Shown: positions 11,894-23,402 of the stretch, piece after piece
How positions within the stretch are numbered: position 1 is the first letter of the stretch
Layout: each line of letters starts with the position of its first letter
NCBI GenBank assembly: GCA_965178125.1
Contig: OZ237748.1
Span: forward strand, 1,054,001-1,118,000
Reading direction: 5' to 3'
Length of the DNA stretch: 64,000 nt
From: Bilabrum cf. latius
Taxonomy: Eukaryota; Bigyra: Bicosoecida; Bigyra; Bicosoecida
Translations under genes and position numbers: made by a program
Notes under the pieces: generated by a model
The model's database searches: none
Seen by the model: the letters and a program-made list of their open reading frames with translations, nothing else
Told to the model about the DNA's origin: nothing

Positions 11894-12309
11894 CAAAAAG
11901 ACCGCACTCAGCATGGGAGTATATTATACGCAAGCAAGTAACTATGAGGCAGGCGGCGAGACGCAGTAGCAACGCACGATTGCGGGCATCTGGCCCTACG
12001 AACAGAGAGCCATGTTGTACCTTAGACGCAGTTTCGCGTGGATAAGCATAAATAGTGCCTATCACGCCAGTGCCTTGATCCAGTTAAATGGGAATTGACG
12101 CACAAGGGCCAAGAAAGAACGACCGGGGTGTGAACCGCTGAATATATTGCACGCTTACAGCCCGCGACGTCTCTCGCGATAAACGTTTTCGCGCGATAAG
12201 GAACCCAGCAACATGTTGAACGCATATTCGCGACAGGAATATGGCAGGTAATATGTATTTTGGGGGGAAAACAAAGAACTCGAGGCCGGACGACCTATTT
12301 TTACTACCG
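11894..12309. other. Element E, left internal flank
   Basis: Unique sequence between repeat P and the satellite array. No gene or RNA was recognised. Confidence 0.4.
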
Positions 12310-15300
12310 GACCAGTACGCATCTTGCTTGTCATCTCAAGGCTGCCGGTGGGCCGGTGGCCCTGCGATGTCGCTTGTATGCTGTCCCCATGTTTGAAAGG
12401 GGAGCTGGGCAGGAGGAGCGGGTGGCTGTGGCCGAGGGAGAGAGCGGCCGTCGGAGGCGGCGCGTGCTCTTTGAGCTTGTCATGAGTCTTTCGCCTGCAT
12501 GTGTTTGTGTGTGGGGTAGGCTGTGCTTGCTTTGGAGTAGGATGGCGCGTTGTGGTGTGAGCGCCTGTTTCCTTGCAGACCAGTGCGCATCTTGCTTGTC
12601 ATCTCAAGGCTGCCGGTGTGGCGGTGGCCCTGCGATGTCGCTTGTATGCTGTCCCCATGTTTGAAAGGGGAGCTGGGCAGGAGGAGCGGGTGGCTGTGGC
12701 CGAGGGAGAGCGCGGCCGTCGGAGGAGGCGCGTGCTCTTTGAGCTTGTCATGAGTCTGTCGCCTGCATGTGTTTGTGTGTGGGATAGGCTGTGCTTGCTG
12801 TGGAGTAGGATGGCGCGTTGTGGTGTGAGCGCCTGTTTCCTTGCAGACCAGTGCGCATCTTGCTTGTCATCTCAAGGCTGCCGGTGTGGCGGTGGCCCTG
12901 CGATGTCGCTTGTATGCTGTCTCCATGTTTGAAAGGGGAGCTGGGCAGGAGGAGCGGGTGGCTGTGGCCGAGGGAGAGAGCGGCCGTCGGAGGAGGCGCG
13001 TGCTCTTTGAGCTTGTCATGAGTCTTTCGCCTGCATGTGTTTGTGTGTGGGATAGGCTGTGCTTGCTGTGGAGTAGGATGGCGCGTTGTGGTGTGAGCGC
13101 CTGTTTCCTTGCTGACCAGTGCGCATCTTGCTTGTCATCTCAAGGCTGCCGGTGTGGCGGTGGCCCTGCGATGTCGCTTGTATGCTGTCCCCATGTTTGA
13201 AAGGGGAGCTGGGCAGGAGGAGCGGGTGGCTGTGGCCGAGGGAGAGAGCGGCCGTCGGAGGAGGCGCGTGCTCTTTGAGCTTGTCATGAGTCTTTCGCCT
13301 GCATGTGTTTGTGTGTGGGGTAGGCTGTGCTTGCTTTGGAGTAGGATGGCGCGTTGTGGTGTGAGCGCCTGTTTCCTTGCTGACCAGTGCGCATCTTGCT
13401 TGTCATCTCAAGGCTGCCGGTGTGGCGGTGGCCCTGCGATGTCGCTTGTATGCTGTCCCCATGCTTGAAAGGGGAGCTGGGCAGGAGGAGCGGGTGGCTG
13501 TGGCCGAGGGAGAGCGCGGCCGTCGGAGGAGGCGCGTGCTCTTTGAGCTTGTCATGAGTCTTTCGCCTGCATGTGTTTGTGTGTGGGGTAGGCTGTGCTT
13601 GCTTTGGAGTAGGATGGCGCGTTGTGGTGTGAGCGCCTGTTTCCTTGCTGACCAGTGCGCATCTTGCTTGTCATCTCGAGGCTGCCGGTGTGGCGGTGGC
13701 CCTGCGATGTCGCTTGTATGCTGTCCCCATGTTTGAAAGGGGAGCTGGGCAGGAGGAGCGGGTGGCTGTGGCCGAGGGAGAGAGCGGCCGTCGGAGGAGG
13801 CGCGTGCTCTTTGAGCTTGTCATGAGTCTTTCGCCTGCATGTATTTGTGTGTGGGGTAGGCTGTGCTTGCTTTGGAGTAGGATGGCGCGTTGTGGTGTGA
13901 GCGCCTGTTTCCTTGCTGACCAGTGCGCATCTTGCTTGTCATCTCGAGGCTGCCGGTGTGGCGGTGGCCCTGCGATGTCGCTTGTATGCTGTCCCCATGT
14001 TTGAAAGGGGAGCTGGGCAGGAGGAGCGGGTGGCTGTGGCCGAGGGAGAGCGCGGCCGTCGGAGGAGGCGCGTGCTCTTTGAGCTTGTCATGAGTCTTTC
14101 GCCTGCATGTGTTTGTGTGTGGGGTAGGCTGTGCTTGCTTTGGAGTAGGATGGCGCGTTGTGGTGTGAGCGCCTGTTTCCTTGCTGACCAGTGCGCATCT
14201 TGCTTGTCATCTCAAGGCTGCCGGTGTGGCGGTGGCCCTGCGATGTCGCTTGTATGCTGTCCCCATGTTAGAAAGGGGAGCTGGGCAGGAGGAGCGGGTG
14301 GCTGTGGCCGAGGGAGAGCGCGGCCGTCGGAGGAGGCGCGTGCTCTTTGAGCTTGTCATGAGTCTTTCGCCTGCACGTGTTTGTGTGTGGGATAGGCTGT
14401 GCTTGCTGTGGAGTAGGATGGCGCGTTGTGGTGTGAGCGCCTGTTTCCTTGCTGACCAGTGCGCATCCTGCTTGTCATCTCAAGGCTGCCGGTGTGGCGG
14501 TGGCCCTGCGATGTCGCTTGTATGCTGTCCCCATGTTTGAAAGGGGAGCTGGGCAGGAGGAGCGGGTGGCTGTGGCCGAGGGAGAGAGCGGCCGTCGGAG
14601 GAGGCGCGTGCTCTTTGAGCTTGTCATGAGTCTTTCGCCTGCACGTGTTTGTGTGTGGGATAGGCTGTGCTTGCTGTGGAGTAGGATGGCGCGTTGTGGT
14701 GTGAGCGCCTGTTTCCTTGCTGACCAGTGCGCATCTTGCTTGTCATCTCAAGGCTGCCGGTGTGGCGGTGGCCCTGCGATGTCGCTTGTATGCTGTCCCC
14801 ATGTTTGAAAGGGGAGCTGGGCAGGAGGAGCGGGTGGCTGTGGCCGAGGGAGAGCGCGGCCGTCGGAGGAGGCGCGTGCTCTTTGAGCTTGTCATGAGTC
14901 TGTCGCCTGCATGTGTTTGTGTGTGGGGTAGGCTGTGCTTGCTTTGGAGTAGGATGGCGCGTTGTGGTGTGAGCGCCTGTTTCCTTGCTGACCAGTGCGC
15001 ATCCTGCTTGTCATCTCAAGGCTGCCGGTGTGGCGGTGGCCCTGCGATGTCGCTTGTATGCTGTCCCCATGCTTGAAAGGGGAGCTGGGCAGGAGGAGCG
15101 GGTGGCTGTGGCCGAGGGAGAGCGCGGCCGTCGGAGGAGGCGCGTGCTCTTTGAGCTTGTCATGAGTCTTTCGCCTGCATGCGTTTGTGGGTGGGGTAGG
15201 CTGTGCTTGCTTTGGAGTAGGATGGCGCGTTGTGGTGTGAGCGCCTGTTTCCTTGCTGACCAGTGCGCATCTTGCTTGTCATCTCGAGGCTGCCGGTGTG

Positions 15301-17980
15301 GCGGTGGCCCTGCGATGTCGCTTGTATGCTGTCCCCATGTTAGAAAGGGGAGCTGGGCAGGAGGAGCGGGTGGCTGTGGCCGAGGGAGAGAGCGGCCGTC
15401 GGAGGAGGCGCGTGCTCTTTGAGCTTGTCATGAGTCTTTCGCCTGCACGTGTTTGTGTGTGGGGTAGGCTGTGCTTGCTGTGGAGTAGGATGGCGCGTTG
15501 TGGTGTGAGCGCCTGTTTCCTTGCTGACCAGTGCGCATCTTGCTTGTCATCTCAAGGCTGCCGGTGTGGCGGTGGCCCTGCGATGTCGCTTGTATGCTGT
15601 CCCCATGTTTGAAAGGGGAGCTGGGCAGGAGGAGCGGGTGGCTGTGGCCGAGGGAGAGCGCGGCCGTCGGAGGAGGCGCGTGCTCTTTGAGCTTGTCATG
15701 AGTATTTCGCCTGCACGTGTTTGTGTGTGGGATAGGCTGTGCTTGCTGTGGAGTAGGATGGCGCGTTGTGGTGTGAGCGCCTGTTTCCTTGCTGACCAGT
15801 GCGCATCTTGCTTGTCATCTCAAGGCTGCCGATGTGGCGGTGGCCCTGCGATGTCGCTTGTATGCTGTCCCCATGTTTGAAAGGGGAGCTGGGCAGGAGG
15901 AGCGGGTGGCTGTGGCCGAGGGAGAGAGCGGCCGTCGGAGGAGGCGCGTGCTCTTTGAGCTTGTCATGAGTATTTCGCCTGCACGTGTTTGTGTGTGGGA
16001 TAGGCTGTGCTTGCTGTGGAGTAGGATGGCGCGTTGTGGTGTGAGCGCCTGTTTCCTTGCTGACCAGTGCGCATCCTGCTTGTCATCTCAAGGCTGCCGG
16101 TGTGGCGGTGGCCCTGCGATGTCGCTTGTATGCTGTCCCCATGTTTGAAAGGGGAGCTGGGCAGGAGGAGCGGGTGGCTGTGGCCGAGGGAGAGAGCGGC
16201 CGTCGGAGGAGGCGCGTGCTCTTTGAGCTTGTCATGAGTCTTTCGCCTGCACGTGTTTGTGTGTGGGATAGGCTGTGCTTGCTGTGGAGTAGGATGGCGC
16301 GTTGTGGTGTGAGCGCCTGTTTCCTTGCTGACCAGTGGGCATCTTGCTTGTCATCTCAAGGCTGCCGGTGTGGCGGTGGCCCTGCGATGTCGCTTGTATG
16401 CTGTCCCCATGTTTGAAAGGGGAGCTGGGCAGGAGGAGCGGGTGGCTGTGGCCGAGGGAGAGCGCGGCCGTCGGAGGAGGCGCGTGCTCCTTGAGCTTGT
16501 CATGAGTCTGTCGCCTGCATGTGTTTGTGTGTGGGGTAGGCTGTGCTTGCTTTGGAGTAGGATGGCGCGTTGTGGTGCGAGCGCCTGTTTCCTTGCAGAC
16601 CAGTGCGCATCCTGCTTGTCATCTCAAGGCTGCCGGTGTGGCGGTGGCCCTGCGATGTCGCTTGTATGCTGTCCCCATGTTTGAAAGGGGAGCTGGGCAG
16701 GAGGAGCGGGTGGCTGTGGCCGAGGGAGAGCGCGGCCGTCGGAGGAGGCGCGTGCTCTTTGAGCTTGTCATGAGTCTTTCGCCTGCATGTGTTTGTGTGT
16801 GGGGTAGGCTGTGCTTGCTTTGGAGTAGGATGGCGCGTTGTGGTGTGAGCGCCTGTTTCCTTGCTGACCAGTGCGCATCCTGCTTGTCATCTCAAGGCTG
16901 CCGGTGTGGCGGTGGCCCTGCGATGTCGCTTGTATGCTGTCCCCATGTTTGAAAGGGGAGCTGGGCAGGAGGAGCGGGTGGCTGTGGCCGAGGGAGAGCG
17001 CGGCCGTCGGAGGAGGCGCGTGCTCTTTGAGCTTGTCATGAGTCTTTCGCCTGCACGTGTTTGTGGGTGGGGTAGGCTGTGCTTGCTTTGGAGTAGGATG
17101 GCGCGTTGTGGTGTGAGCGCCTGTTTCCTTGCAGACCAGTGCGCACCTTGCTTGTCATCTCGAGGCTGCCGGTGTGGCGGTGGCCCTGCGATGTCGCTTG
17201 TATGCTGTCCCCATGTTTGAAAGGGGAGCTGGGCAGGAGGAGCGGGTGGCTGTGGCCGAGGGAGAGCGCGGCCGTCGGAGGAGGCGCGTGCTCTTTGAGC
17301 TTGTCATGAGTCTTTCGCCTGCATGTGTTTGTGTGTGGGGTAGGCTGTGCTTGCTGTGGAGTAGGATGGCGCGTTGTGGTGTGAGCGCCTGTTTCCTTGC
17401 TGACCAGTGCGCATCTTGCTTGTCATCTCAAGGCTGCCGGTGTGGCGGTGGCCCTGCGATGTCGCTTGTATGCTGTCCCCATGTTTGAAAGGGGAGCTGG
17501 GCAGGAGGAGCGGGTGGCTGTGGCCGAGGGAGAGAGCGGCCGTCGGAGGAGGCGCGTGCTCTTTGAGCTTGTCATGAGTCTTTCGCCTGCATGTGTTTGT
17601 GTGTGGGGTAGGCTGTGCTTGCTTTGGAGTAGGATGGCGCGTTGTGGTGTGAGCGCCTGTTTCCTTGCTGACCAGTGCGCATCTTGCTTGTCATCTCAAG
17701 GCTGCCGGTGTGGCGGTGGCCCTGCGATGTCGCTTGTATGCTGTCCCCATGTTTGAAAGGGGAGCTGGGCAGGAGGAGCGGGTGGCTGTGGCCGAGGGAG
17801 AGCGCGGCCGTCGGAGGAGGCGCGTGCTCTTTGAGCTTGTCATGAGTCTGTCGCCTGCACGTGTTTGTGTGTGGGGTAGGCTGTGCTTGCTTTGAAGTAG
17901 GATGGCGCGTTGTGGTGTGAGCGCCTGTTTCCTTGCTGACCAGTGCTCATCTTGCTTGTCACCTCAAGGCTGCCGGTGTG
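12310..17980. repeat. 268-bp satellite, 21 full units plus a partial unit
   Basis: A head-to-tail array with an exact 268-bp period from 12310 to 17937, then about 43 bp of a 22nd unit. Units differ by a few point changes (for example GCAGACC versus GCTGACC, GGGGTAGG versus GGGATAGG). Each unit holds an open frame of about 119 codons starting in one unit and ending at TGA in the next. The period is not a multiple of three, so successive copies lie in different frames and the ORF is probably incidental. Confidence 0.9.
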
Positions 17981-18552
17981 ATGGTAGCCATTAGCTCTTG
18001 TGTAGTCCGGTGTTTGGTAGTGGCTGTTGTTTTATTGCTGCTATCGGTCTCGCACCCGCTTTTTTTACCTTTCTTTTCACACAGCACCTACCCGTGACCC
18101 GCCATACTCTTGTACTGCTTGTTGTGCGTAACACCGGACTTGATTGAGATGAGCTCGGCTTCGTCACCTGGTGGACTGGGTTGCGCTAGAGTGCATGGTC
18201 AATAGGGCGAAACACTTTGGCGTGTTGTGGAGTGGGAGGGTGTTAAGGTTGATAGCTTGGGGGTCAATATTGGACCGGAGCGTTCAGAGCCGAGCAGGCG
18301 GCTACGTCGGTCTCACTGAGGCTCGTTTCCGGTTTGTATACACGACTACACCCTGCCGCAGATTGCCAAGGGAGGCACAGAGGGGCAGTCGCGTTGGTTC
18401 GCATCCGCTGAGCTAGCATGGGCTGTCCGAAGAGGGCTACGGCAGTGTCCCGCAGCGAGACCACCGTGCGGGCAAGGGCCCGAGGACCAAGTGGTGGGGT
18501 GGGGGCCCCAGCTTCCAAGCATGCTGGGGAACCCAGGGGTCCCTCGGGCCAA
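17981..18552. other. Element E, sequence right of the satellite
   Basis: Unique sequence with a T-run near 18060. Nothing recognisable is encoded on either strand. Confidence 0.4.
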
Positions 18553-18873
18553 GTGGGGAGTCCTGAGGGTACCTGACCATCAGGTTGGGGGCCCGAGGGA
18601 ACAAGTGCTGGGCAGGGTCGAGCCTGACCCCTGCCAGCAATCACTGCTCCCAGGCGCCGGATGTACCATTAGCGCCTCGAAAAGGGGAATCATCAGACAA
18701 CAGGTGGGACGATGTCGGGTAGGGCGACGCCGACGAGGTGGCCACGGGAAGGGCCGCAGAGGGAAGCGCGCGAGACGGGCGCTGGGGGGGTGTTGGCGAG
18801 GAGATGTGATTGAGTGGGAATGTTGGGTTGATATAGCGTGTCTGGTTGGAGGAGTCTGGGCCGAGTGAGCCCA
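18553..18873. repeat. Element E repeat Q, inner copy
   Basis: 321-bp direct repeat of 20385-20705, immediately followed by the inner P copy. Confidence 0.75.
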
Positions 18874-19032
18874 TGGGACTACGGTAGCGTCTACTGGTGA
18901 TTAATCAGACCTGCGACCGTGACGAGTGGGCTGCGAGGATCCGCTACACCGACCATGCGCGGCGTGTATCAACCAGCGTGACCGCTCAGTCACTTCGGGA
19001 GGATTTCCCGAGGCCGAGCGCGATTTTTATTT
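18874..19032. repeat. Element E repeat P, inner copy
   Basis: Second 159-bp copy, abutting Q at 18873/18874. It is followed by a short TTTTA repeat (19024-19045). Confidence 0.75.
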
Positions 19033-20384
19033 TTATTTTTATTTTCTGGTGCTCTCCCAGGGAGACAACGCGATACCCTAACGGATTTGGATCGGCTGAC
19101 GGGAGAGGGCTCTTTATCGGAAAAGATGAGCGAGCGGCCCAAAGTCGGACCGGTGAGCTGGGCAACATGCGACCATGTACCAGCAGCTACAGGGGTGGTT
19201 AGGAAGCTGAAGAGTAGAGTCGAGAAGAGGGGTTGCGATGGCAGCCGAGGTTGGGACCAGCAACCGCAGGAAAAGTTGCGGGAACCCAGATGGAGGGAGT
19301 ATGGCAGGAGCCACATCGACTGCAGACACGGCGGCCTGCACCGGGGGGCGTGTGGTGCGACTAACAACTAGGTATACTCCGAGAGGGCGCACGCCAGCTA
19401 GCCGCTATGTGCCCCTCCGTTGCTCAATAACAGCAAACGCTGAGTCTTGCAGCTCGGGACTGGAACGTCACCCACGGTTGGGCAGACCCAGACTTGACCT
19501 GTAGGAGAGTATACTTACGTTGGCAGTTGCGCCATACCAGCCTTGGAGCAGGTTCTCGTGTAAAAGCTGAGTAAAGGCGAGGCTCGCACGGAATGGGAGA
19601 GATCTTACATCCGCGCAACGCACTTGAACGTGCGAGCCAGGGAGGCGACGCGACGATCGGAAGCTAATGCTGGAGCTGCAGAGGGCCTGCAGTAACAGCG
19701 AGAACCCGCCGGTGGCAGCGCAATGCTAGCCATCGGAAGGCAGGGCGGCCGCAATAGTGCGGTTGATGAATGTCAGCCAGGGTGGCGCGTTGGTCTTACA
19801 CCGGAACGCACACACCTGGTCGCTCTGTCCTCGTACACTCGCAGGACCTACGTTGAACGATGGCACGGGCCGAAACGGCAGAACGTACATCCGGATGCCT
19901 GGTACCTGCGCTGTGGGGAGGGGTGAGGCCAATGATCGGCGGTGGCCGGGCCCAGAACACACAGTGCCCTTCGCGTACGCTGGCGAGCCCCGTCCAATGG
20001 GGTGGCGTATTGCGCGGGGACTGGGAGCGACGCCCGGACGGCGAAGCCTCAGAGTGTGGGTCTGCACAGCTAGAGAGGAGAGTCTGGAGCTGTGGCGGCG
20101 GCAGGGAGCCAATGCCATAGCATGAGCGGGACGATTCCTGCGCGGCTAACCACTGCTCTGATGCCCCCACGGTGGGGCGGAAGAGCGGTAAAGCAGCTAT
20201 ACCTGGTACTGGGGTGGTGGGGCGATTGGCCCTCAATGGTAGCTGGGTGACGACCGCGCCAGCCTCTGTCACGACGCAGGCCCTAGCCGAGGAGGTAGGC
20301 GATGGGAGCGATCGTGGGGGTGGGCTAGCTCAGTTTGATTTTTTTTCCTTTTGGGGGATTGCCGACTCTAGGTCGAGTCCCGGC
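19033..20384. other. Element E, region X without recognised genes
   Basis: 1.35 kb between the inner P and outer Q repeats. Several open frames of 100-160 codons exist but none shows a recognisable domain. Near 20325-20380 there is a degenerate tRNA-like pair of boxes (GGCTAGCTCAGTTTG and GGTCGAGTCCCGGCG). Confidence 0.35.
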
Positions 20385-20705
20385 GTGGGGAGTCCTGAGG
20401 GTACCTGACCATCAGGTTGGGGGCCCGAGGGAACAAGTGCTGGGCAGGGTCGAGCCTGACCCCTGCCAGCAATCACTGCTCCCAGGCGCCGGATGTACCA
20501 TTAGCGCCTCGAAAAGGGGAATCATCAGACAACAGGTGGGACGATGTCGGGTAGGGCGACGCCGACGAGGTGGCCACGGGAAGGGCCGCAGAGGGAAGCG
20601 CGCGAGACGGGCGCTGGGGGGGTGTTGGCGAGGAGATGTGATTGAGTGGGAATGTTGGGTTGATATAGCGTGTCTGGTTGGAGGAGTCTGGGCCGAGTGA
20701 GCCCA
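20385..20705. repeat. Element E repeat Q, outer copy
   Basis: 321-bp copy that ends at the junction where ankyrin copy 3 sequence resumes (about 20707). Confidence 0.75.
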
Positions 20706-21209
20706 GTATTGAAGCTGTGAGGGAACGTTCGTCAAACGGAGCCAGAATTCCGGAAAGTGTACCCAACTTCAAAATCTCCCCTATTTGGACTAGGCAGATT
20801 TTTAGAAAACTAGACCACGGCTGGACTGCCTCATGATCCCACCTCCCTCTTGGCCCTCCTCAGCGCCTGCACCACCCCCTCAAGGCTCCTCACAGACCAT
20901 CCTCGCCTCATGATCCCACCTCCCTCTTGGCCCTCCTCAGCGCCTGCACCACCCTCTCAAGGCTCCTCACAGACCCGCTTGCCATGCTTCCAGTCATTGA
21001 ATTCGTCTCGCTGCAGTTCACGATGGTTCTTAGTGTCCTAGCCTCACGGTGACTTGGGGCATGGGTCAGTAGCCGGTGCAATCGATAGCTATGCGAGGGG
21101 ACGATCCGCCGCCGCTGGATCGTCGGGTTAGCATGGATCGTCGGTTGAGCTGGACACGTTGTTCCGCGAGAGGGGTGGGGTTCGATCCCGGTGGGAGAGG
21201 GAACAAGCC
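20706..21209. repeat. Intergenic segment with a 77-bp tandem duplication
   Basis: It begins with about 27 bp of the interrupted ankyrin copy 3. Two tandem copies of a 77-bp unit follow at 20828-20904 and from 20905 (GCCTCATGATCCCACCTCC start). No gene was recognised. Confidence 0.55.
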
Positions 21210-21470
21210 TGGTATTAAGGAGACAGAGTCTGATTCGTTGTTGACGTCAAATGAGATGATAAGCGTCTGTGCGATGAGGATGGCTCTGCGAAGAAGGAGA
21301 ACGCCGCAACACCTTGTCCGTAGGTGGGAAGAGGAATTGTAGCGTTAGACATCGTAATCTGATTAACGGAAGAGGCAGGCCACGAAGAGTGGAGGTTGGC
21401 ATTTCTCCAGTCAATCGCCTCCATTCGGGGTGGAAGAGCTCAGGACTGACAGATCGTCTTGAATTCTTTT
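21210..21470 (+). repeat. Solo A repeat of Ngaro element B, inverted
   Basis: 261 bp matching in full length the A repeats of element B (26638-26898 and 33099-33359) but in the opposite orientation. It ends 9 nt before the ATG of the WW-domain gene. In element B the same end of A1 lies 12 nt before the gag ATG. It may therefore act as a promoter here. No partner B repeat was seen nearby. Confidence 0.8.
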
Positions 21471-21479
21471 GAAGTCACG

Positions 21480-23402
21480 ATGTCAGAGAAGGATGCACTG
21501 CACGGTGGTGCAAGCAGCCCGCACCCAGGCCCGGAGGCAGCAACGGAGGCGGGGCGTCTGGCGGGTGCATCGCACGGTGGTGCTGACGGTCGGCAAAGGA
21601 TTTCGGACGGTTCCGGAGTCTCGTATGGCGTGACGAGTGCACGCCCCCGCTGGGAGCAGGACGGCCTCACGAGGCAAGAGAGGGAGAAGCAAGCAGAAAC
21701 AGACCCAGGCGAGAGGAAGGCCACCGAGCATCAGAGGCAGGAGCAGGAACAGGAGCAGGAACTGGGGCAGGAACCGGGGCAGGGACAGCCATTGGCTCAA
21801 TCCCGCTGGTTGCAGCCGCAGCCGCAAGGTTCTCCGTCCCTGTCCCTGTCCCAGTCCCAGCAGCAGCAGCAGCAACAACAGGAGCAGCAGCAGCAGCAAC
21901 AACAGGAGCAGCAGCAGCAGCAACAACAGGAGCAGCAGCAGCAGCAACAACAGCAACAACAGGAGCGGACGCCTGCCAAAGGGGGCGCTAGAGGGTACAG
22001 CCCCGCCCCCGTCATGGGGACGCGCCCGTCACACGCTTAGAACTCGCCGCAATACCGGCAGCAGCAGCAGCAGCATAGCGCGCCCGTTGGTGTGACGAGT
22101 GCGGCCCAGATGGTGCTGCCGCGCACCGGAAGCAGCCGGAGCATCGGGGGCGGCGGTGTGACGAGTGGCAGCCGCATGCCGCAGGGCCCCCGCGTCTACT
22201 CGCCCCTCGCCGAGGCTGTGCGGGGGAGCAGCGGTGTGACGAGTGGTAGCCGCATGCCGCAGGGCCCCCGCGTCTACTCGCCCCTCGCCGAGGCCGTGCG
22301 GGGGAGCAGCGGTGTGACGAGTGGTAGCCGCATGCCGCAGGGCCCCCGCGTCTACTCGCCCCTCGCCGAGGCCGTGCGGGGGAGCAGCGGTGTGACGAGT
22401 GGTAATGGGTCGGGCACGGGCAGGTCGAGCGGCGGCGGCAGTCGCTTTAGCCGTGTGACGAGTGCATCGACCCCTGGGACCAAGCCGTCGCTGGCCGAGG
22501 CCGGGCGATCAGCCTCGTCTTCGTCTCTTTCGCGCTCCGGGTCTGGCCGCGGGCTGGGTGTGACGAGTGGTATCGGACAGGGGCGCAAGCAGCAGCGCAA
22601 TGTGACGAGTGAAGGGACGGATGTCTCTAAGCAGGCGTCCCAAGGTGCATCCGCCGGCACCTCACTAGAGATAGCAGCAGCGGCATCATCATCAGCATCG
22701 AGCATGCAGGCTTCCTCGGCCCCTGCCCCTGGCCCTGCTGCTTCTTCTCCTCCCGCGTGGTCCATCCACCAGTCTAGCTCCACAGGCCTGCTGTACTACC
22801 ACAATCGTCACACCGGCAAGACCCAGTGGGACGAACCCGCGGACCTCGACTGCCAGTACGAGGGATGGCAGCTGGCCGTGCTTCGTGTGACGAGTGAGGC
22901 GTTCAGGAGGCACGCGATGCCGGCCGCCACGGAGCTGCACGCCGCCAGGGAGCGGGTGCAGGCGCAGGAGCAGGAGGCCAAGCGGCTGCAGGAGGCGGCC
23001 GAGAGGAGGGCGGGGTACGGTGTGACGGGTGCTACGGCTGGTGGGGATGTGGCAGGTCTGGCGGGTGCTTCCGCAACAGACGCTTCTTCATCTGTGGAAA
23101 ATGCATCGCACGGCGGTGTCCCCGGCCGGTCGGACCGCCTCGTGCTGGAGCATGCGATCCAGGGTGCATCGAACGGCAGCGCACATCACTCGTCACACCA
23201 CCCCGCTAGATCTAGATCCAGTGGTGAGGAGGCCCCGTATGACCCCGAGCAGGACGCCAGCACGTGGAGCGCGCACGAAGACGAGGAGGGGCACCTGTTC
23301 TACTACAACGCGAGCACGGACAGGTCGGTGTGGGAGAGGCCGGCCTGTCTGGGGCCAGTGCCTGCCGGGTATGAGATGGTGGGTGGTGTGGGGGGCAGGT
23401 GA
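21480..23402 (+). CDS. Two-WW-domain, Gln-rich repeat protein
   Basis: A protein of about 640 residues with two WW domains, small modules that bind proline-rich peptides. WW1 has Trp in PPAWSIHQ, then LLYYHNRHTGKTQWDEP. WW2 has STWSAHEDE, LFYYNASTDRSVWERP. The N-terminal third is a Gln/Glu tract from CAG/CAA/GAG codons (about 21737-21965). Three 78-bp repeats follow (22155-22388, unit begins GVTSGSRMPQGPRVYS). The short motif GVTS recurs about ten times elsewhere. One in-frame TAG (22038-22040) joins the two halves; the gene ends with TGA. The start ATG at 21480 lies 9 nt after the solo A repeat. Homology to splicing- or transcription-linked WW proteins is possible but not shown. Confidence 0.75.
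22155..22388 (+). repeat. Three 78-bp in-frame tandem repeats in the WW gene
   Basis: Units start at 22155, 22233 and 22311. Each encodes 26 residues beginning GVTSGSRMPQG. They are almost identical, so the duplication is recent. Confidence 0.9.

Larger units (their letters stand above)
11735..20705. mobile_element. Non-autonomous split-repeat element E carrying a satellite array
   Basis: An 8.97-kb insertion in ankyrin copy 3. It has the Ngaro split-repeat pattern: P (11735-11893), Y (11894-18552), Q (18553-18873), P (18874-19032), X (19033-20384), Q (20385-20705). P is 159 bp and Q is 321 bp, and the central Q and P abut exactly. No reverse transcriptase, RNase H or recombinase was found in X or Y. 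Most of Y is a 268-bp satellite. It was presumably mobilised in trans. Orientation is ambiguous because the pattern is symmetrical. Confidence 0.65.

Noticed and set aside
12560-12580. Possible mini-intron (GTGTGAGC...TTGCAG) in satellite units
   Set aside because: Most units have GCTGACC instead of GCAGACC, so the acceptor is not conserved.
12260-17895. Series of 119-145-codon ORFs, one per satellite unit
   Set aside because: The 268-bp period changes frame every unit and no known domain is present; treated as a satellite artefact.
21150-21215. Possible tRNA T-loop (GGTTCGATCCC)
   Set aside because: No matching acceptor, D or anticodon arms could be folded around it.
21860-21965. CAG/CAA array considered as a CRISPR-like or regulatory repeat
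   Set aside because: It is an in-frame polyglutamine/glutamate tract of the WW gene; no spacers are present.
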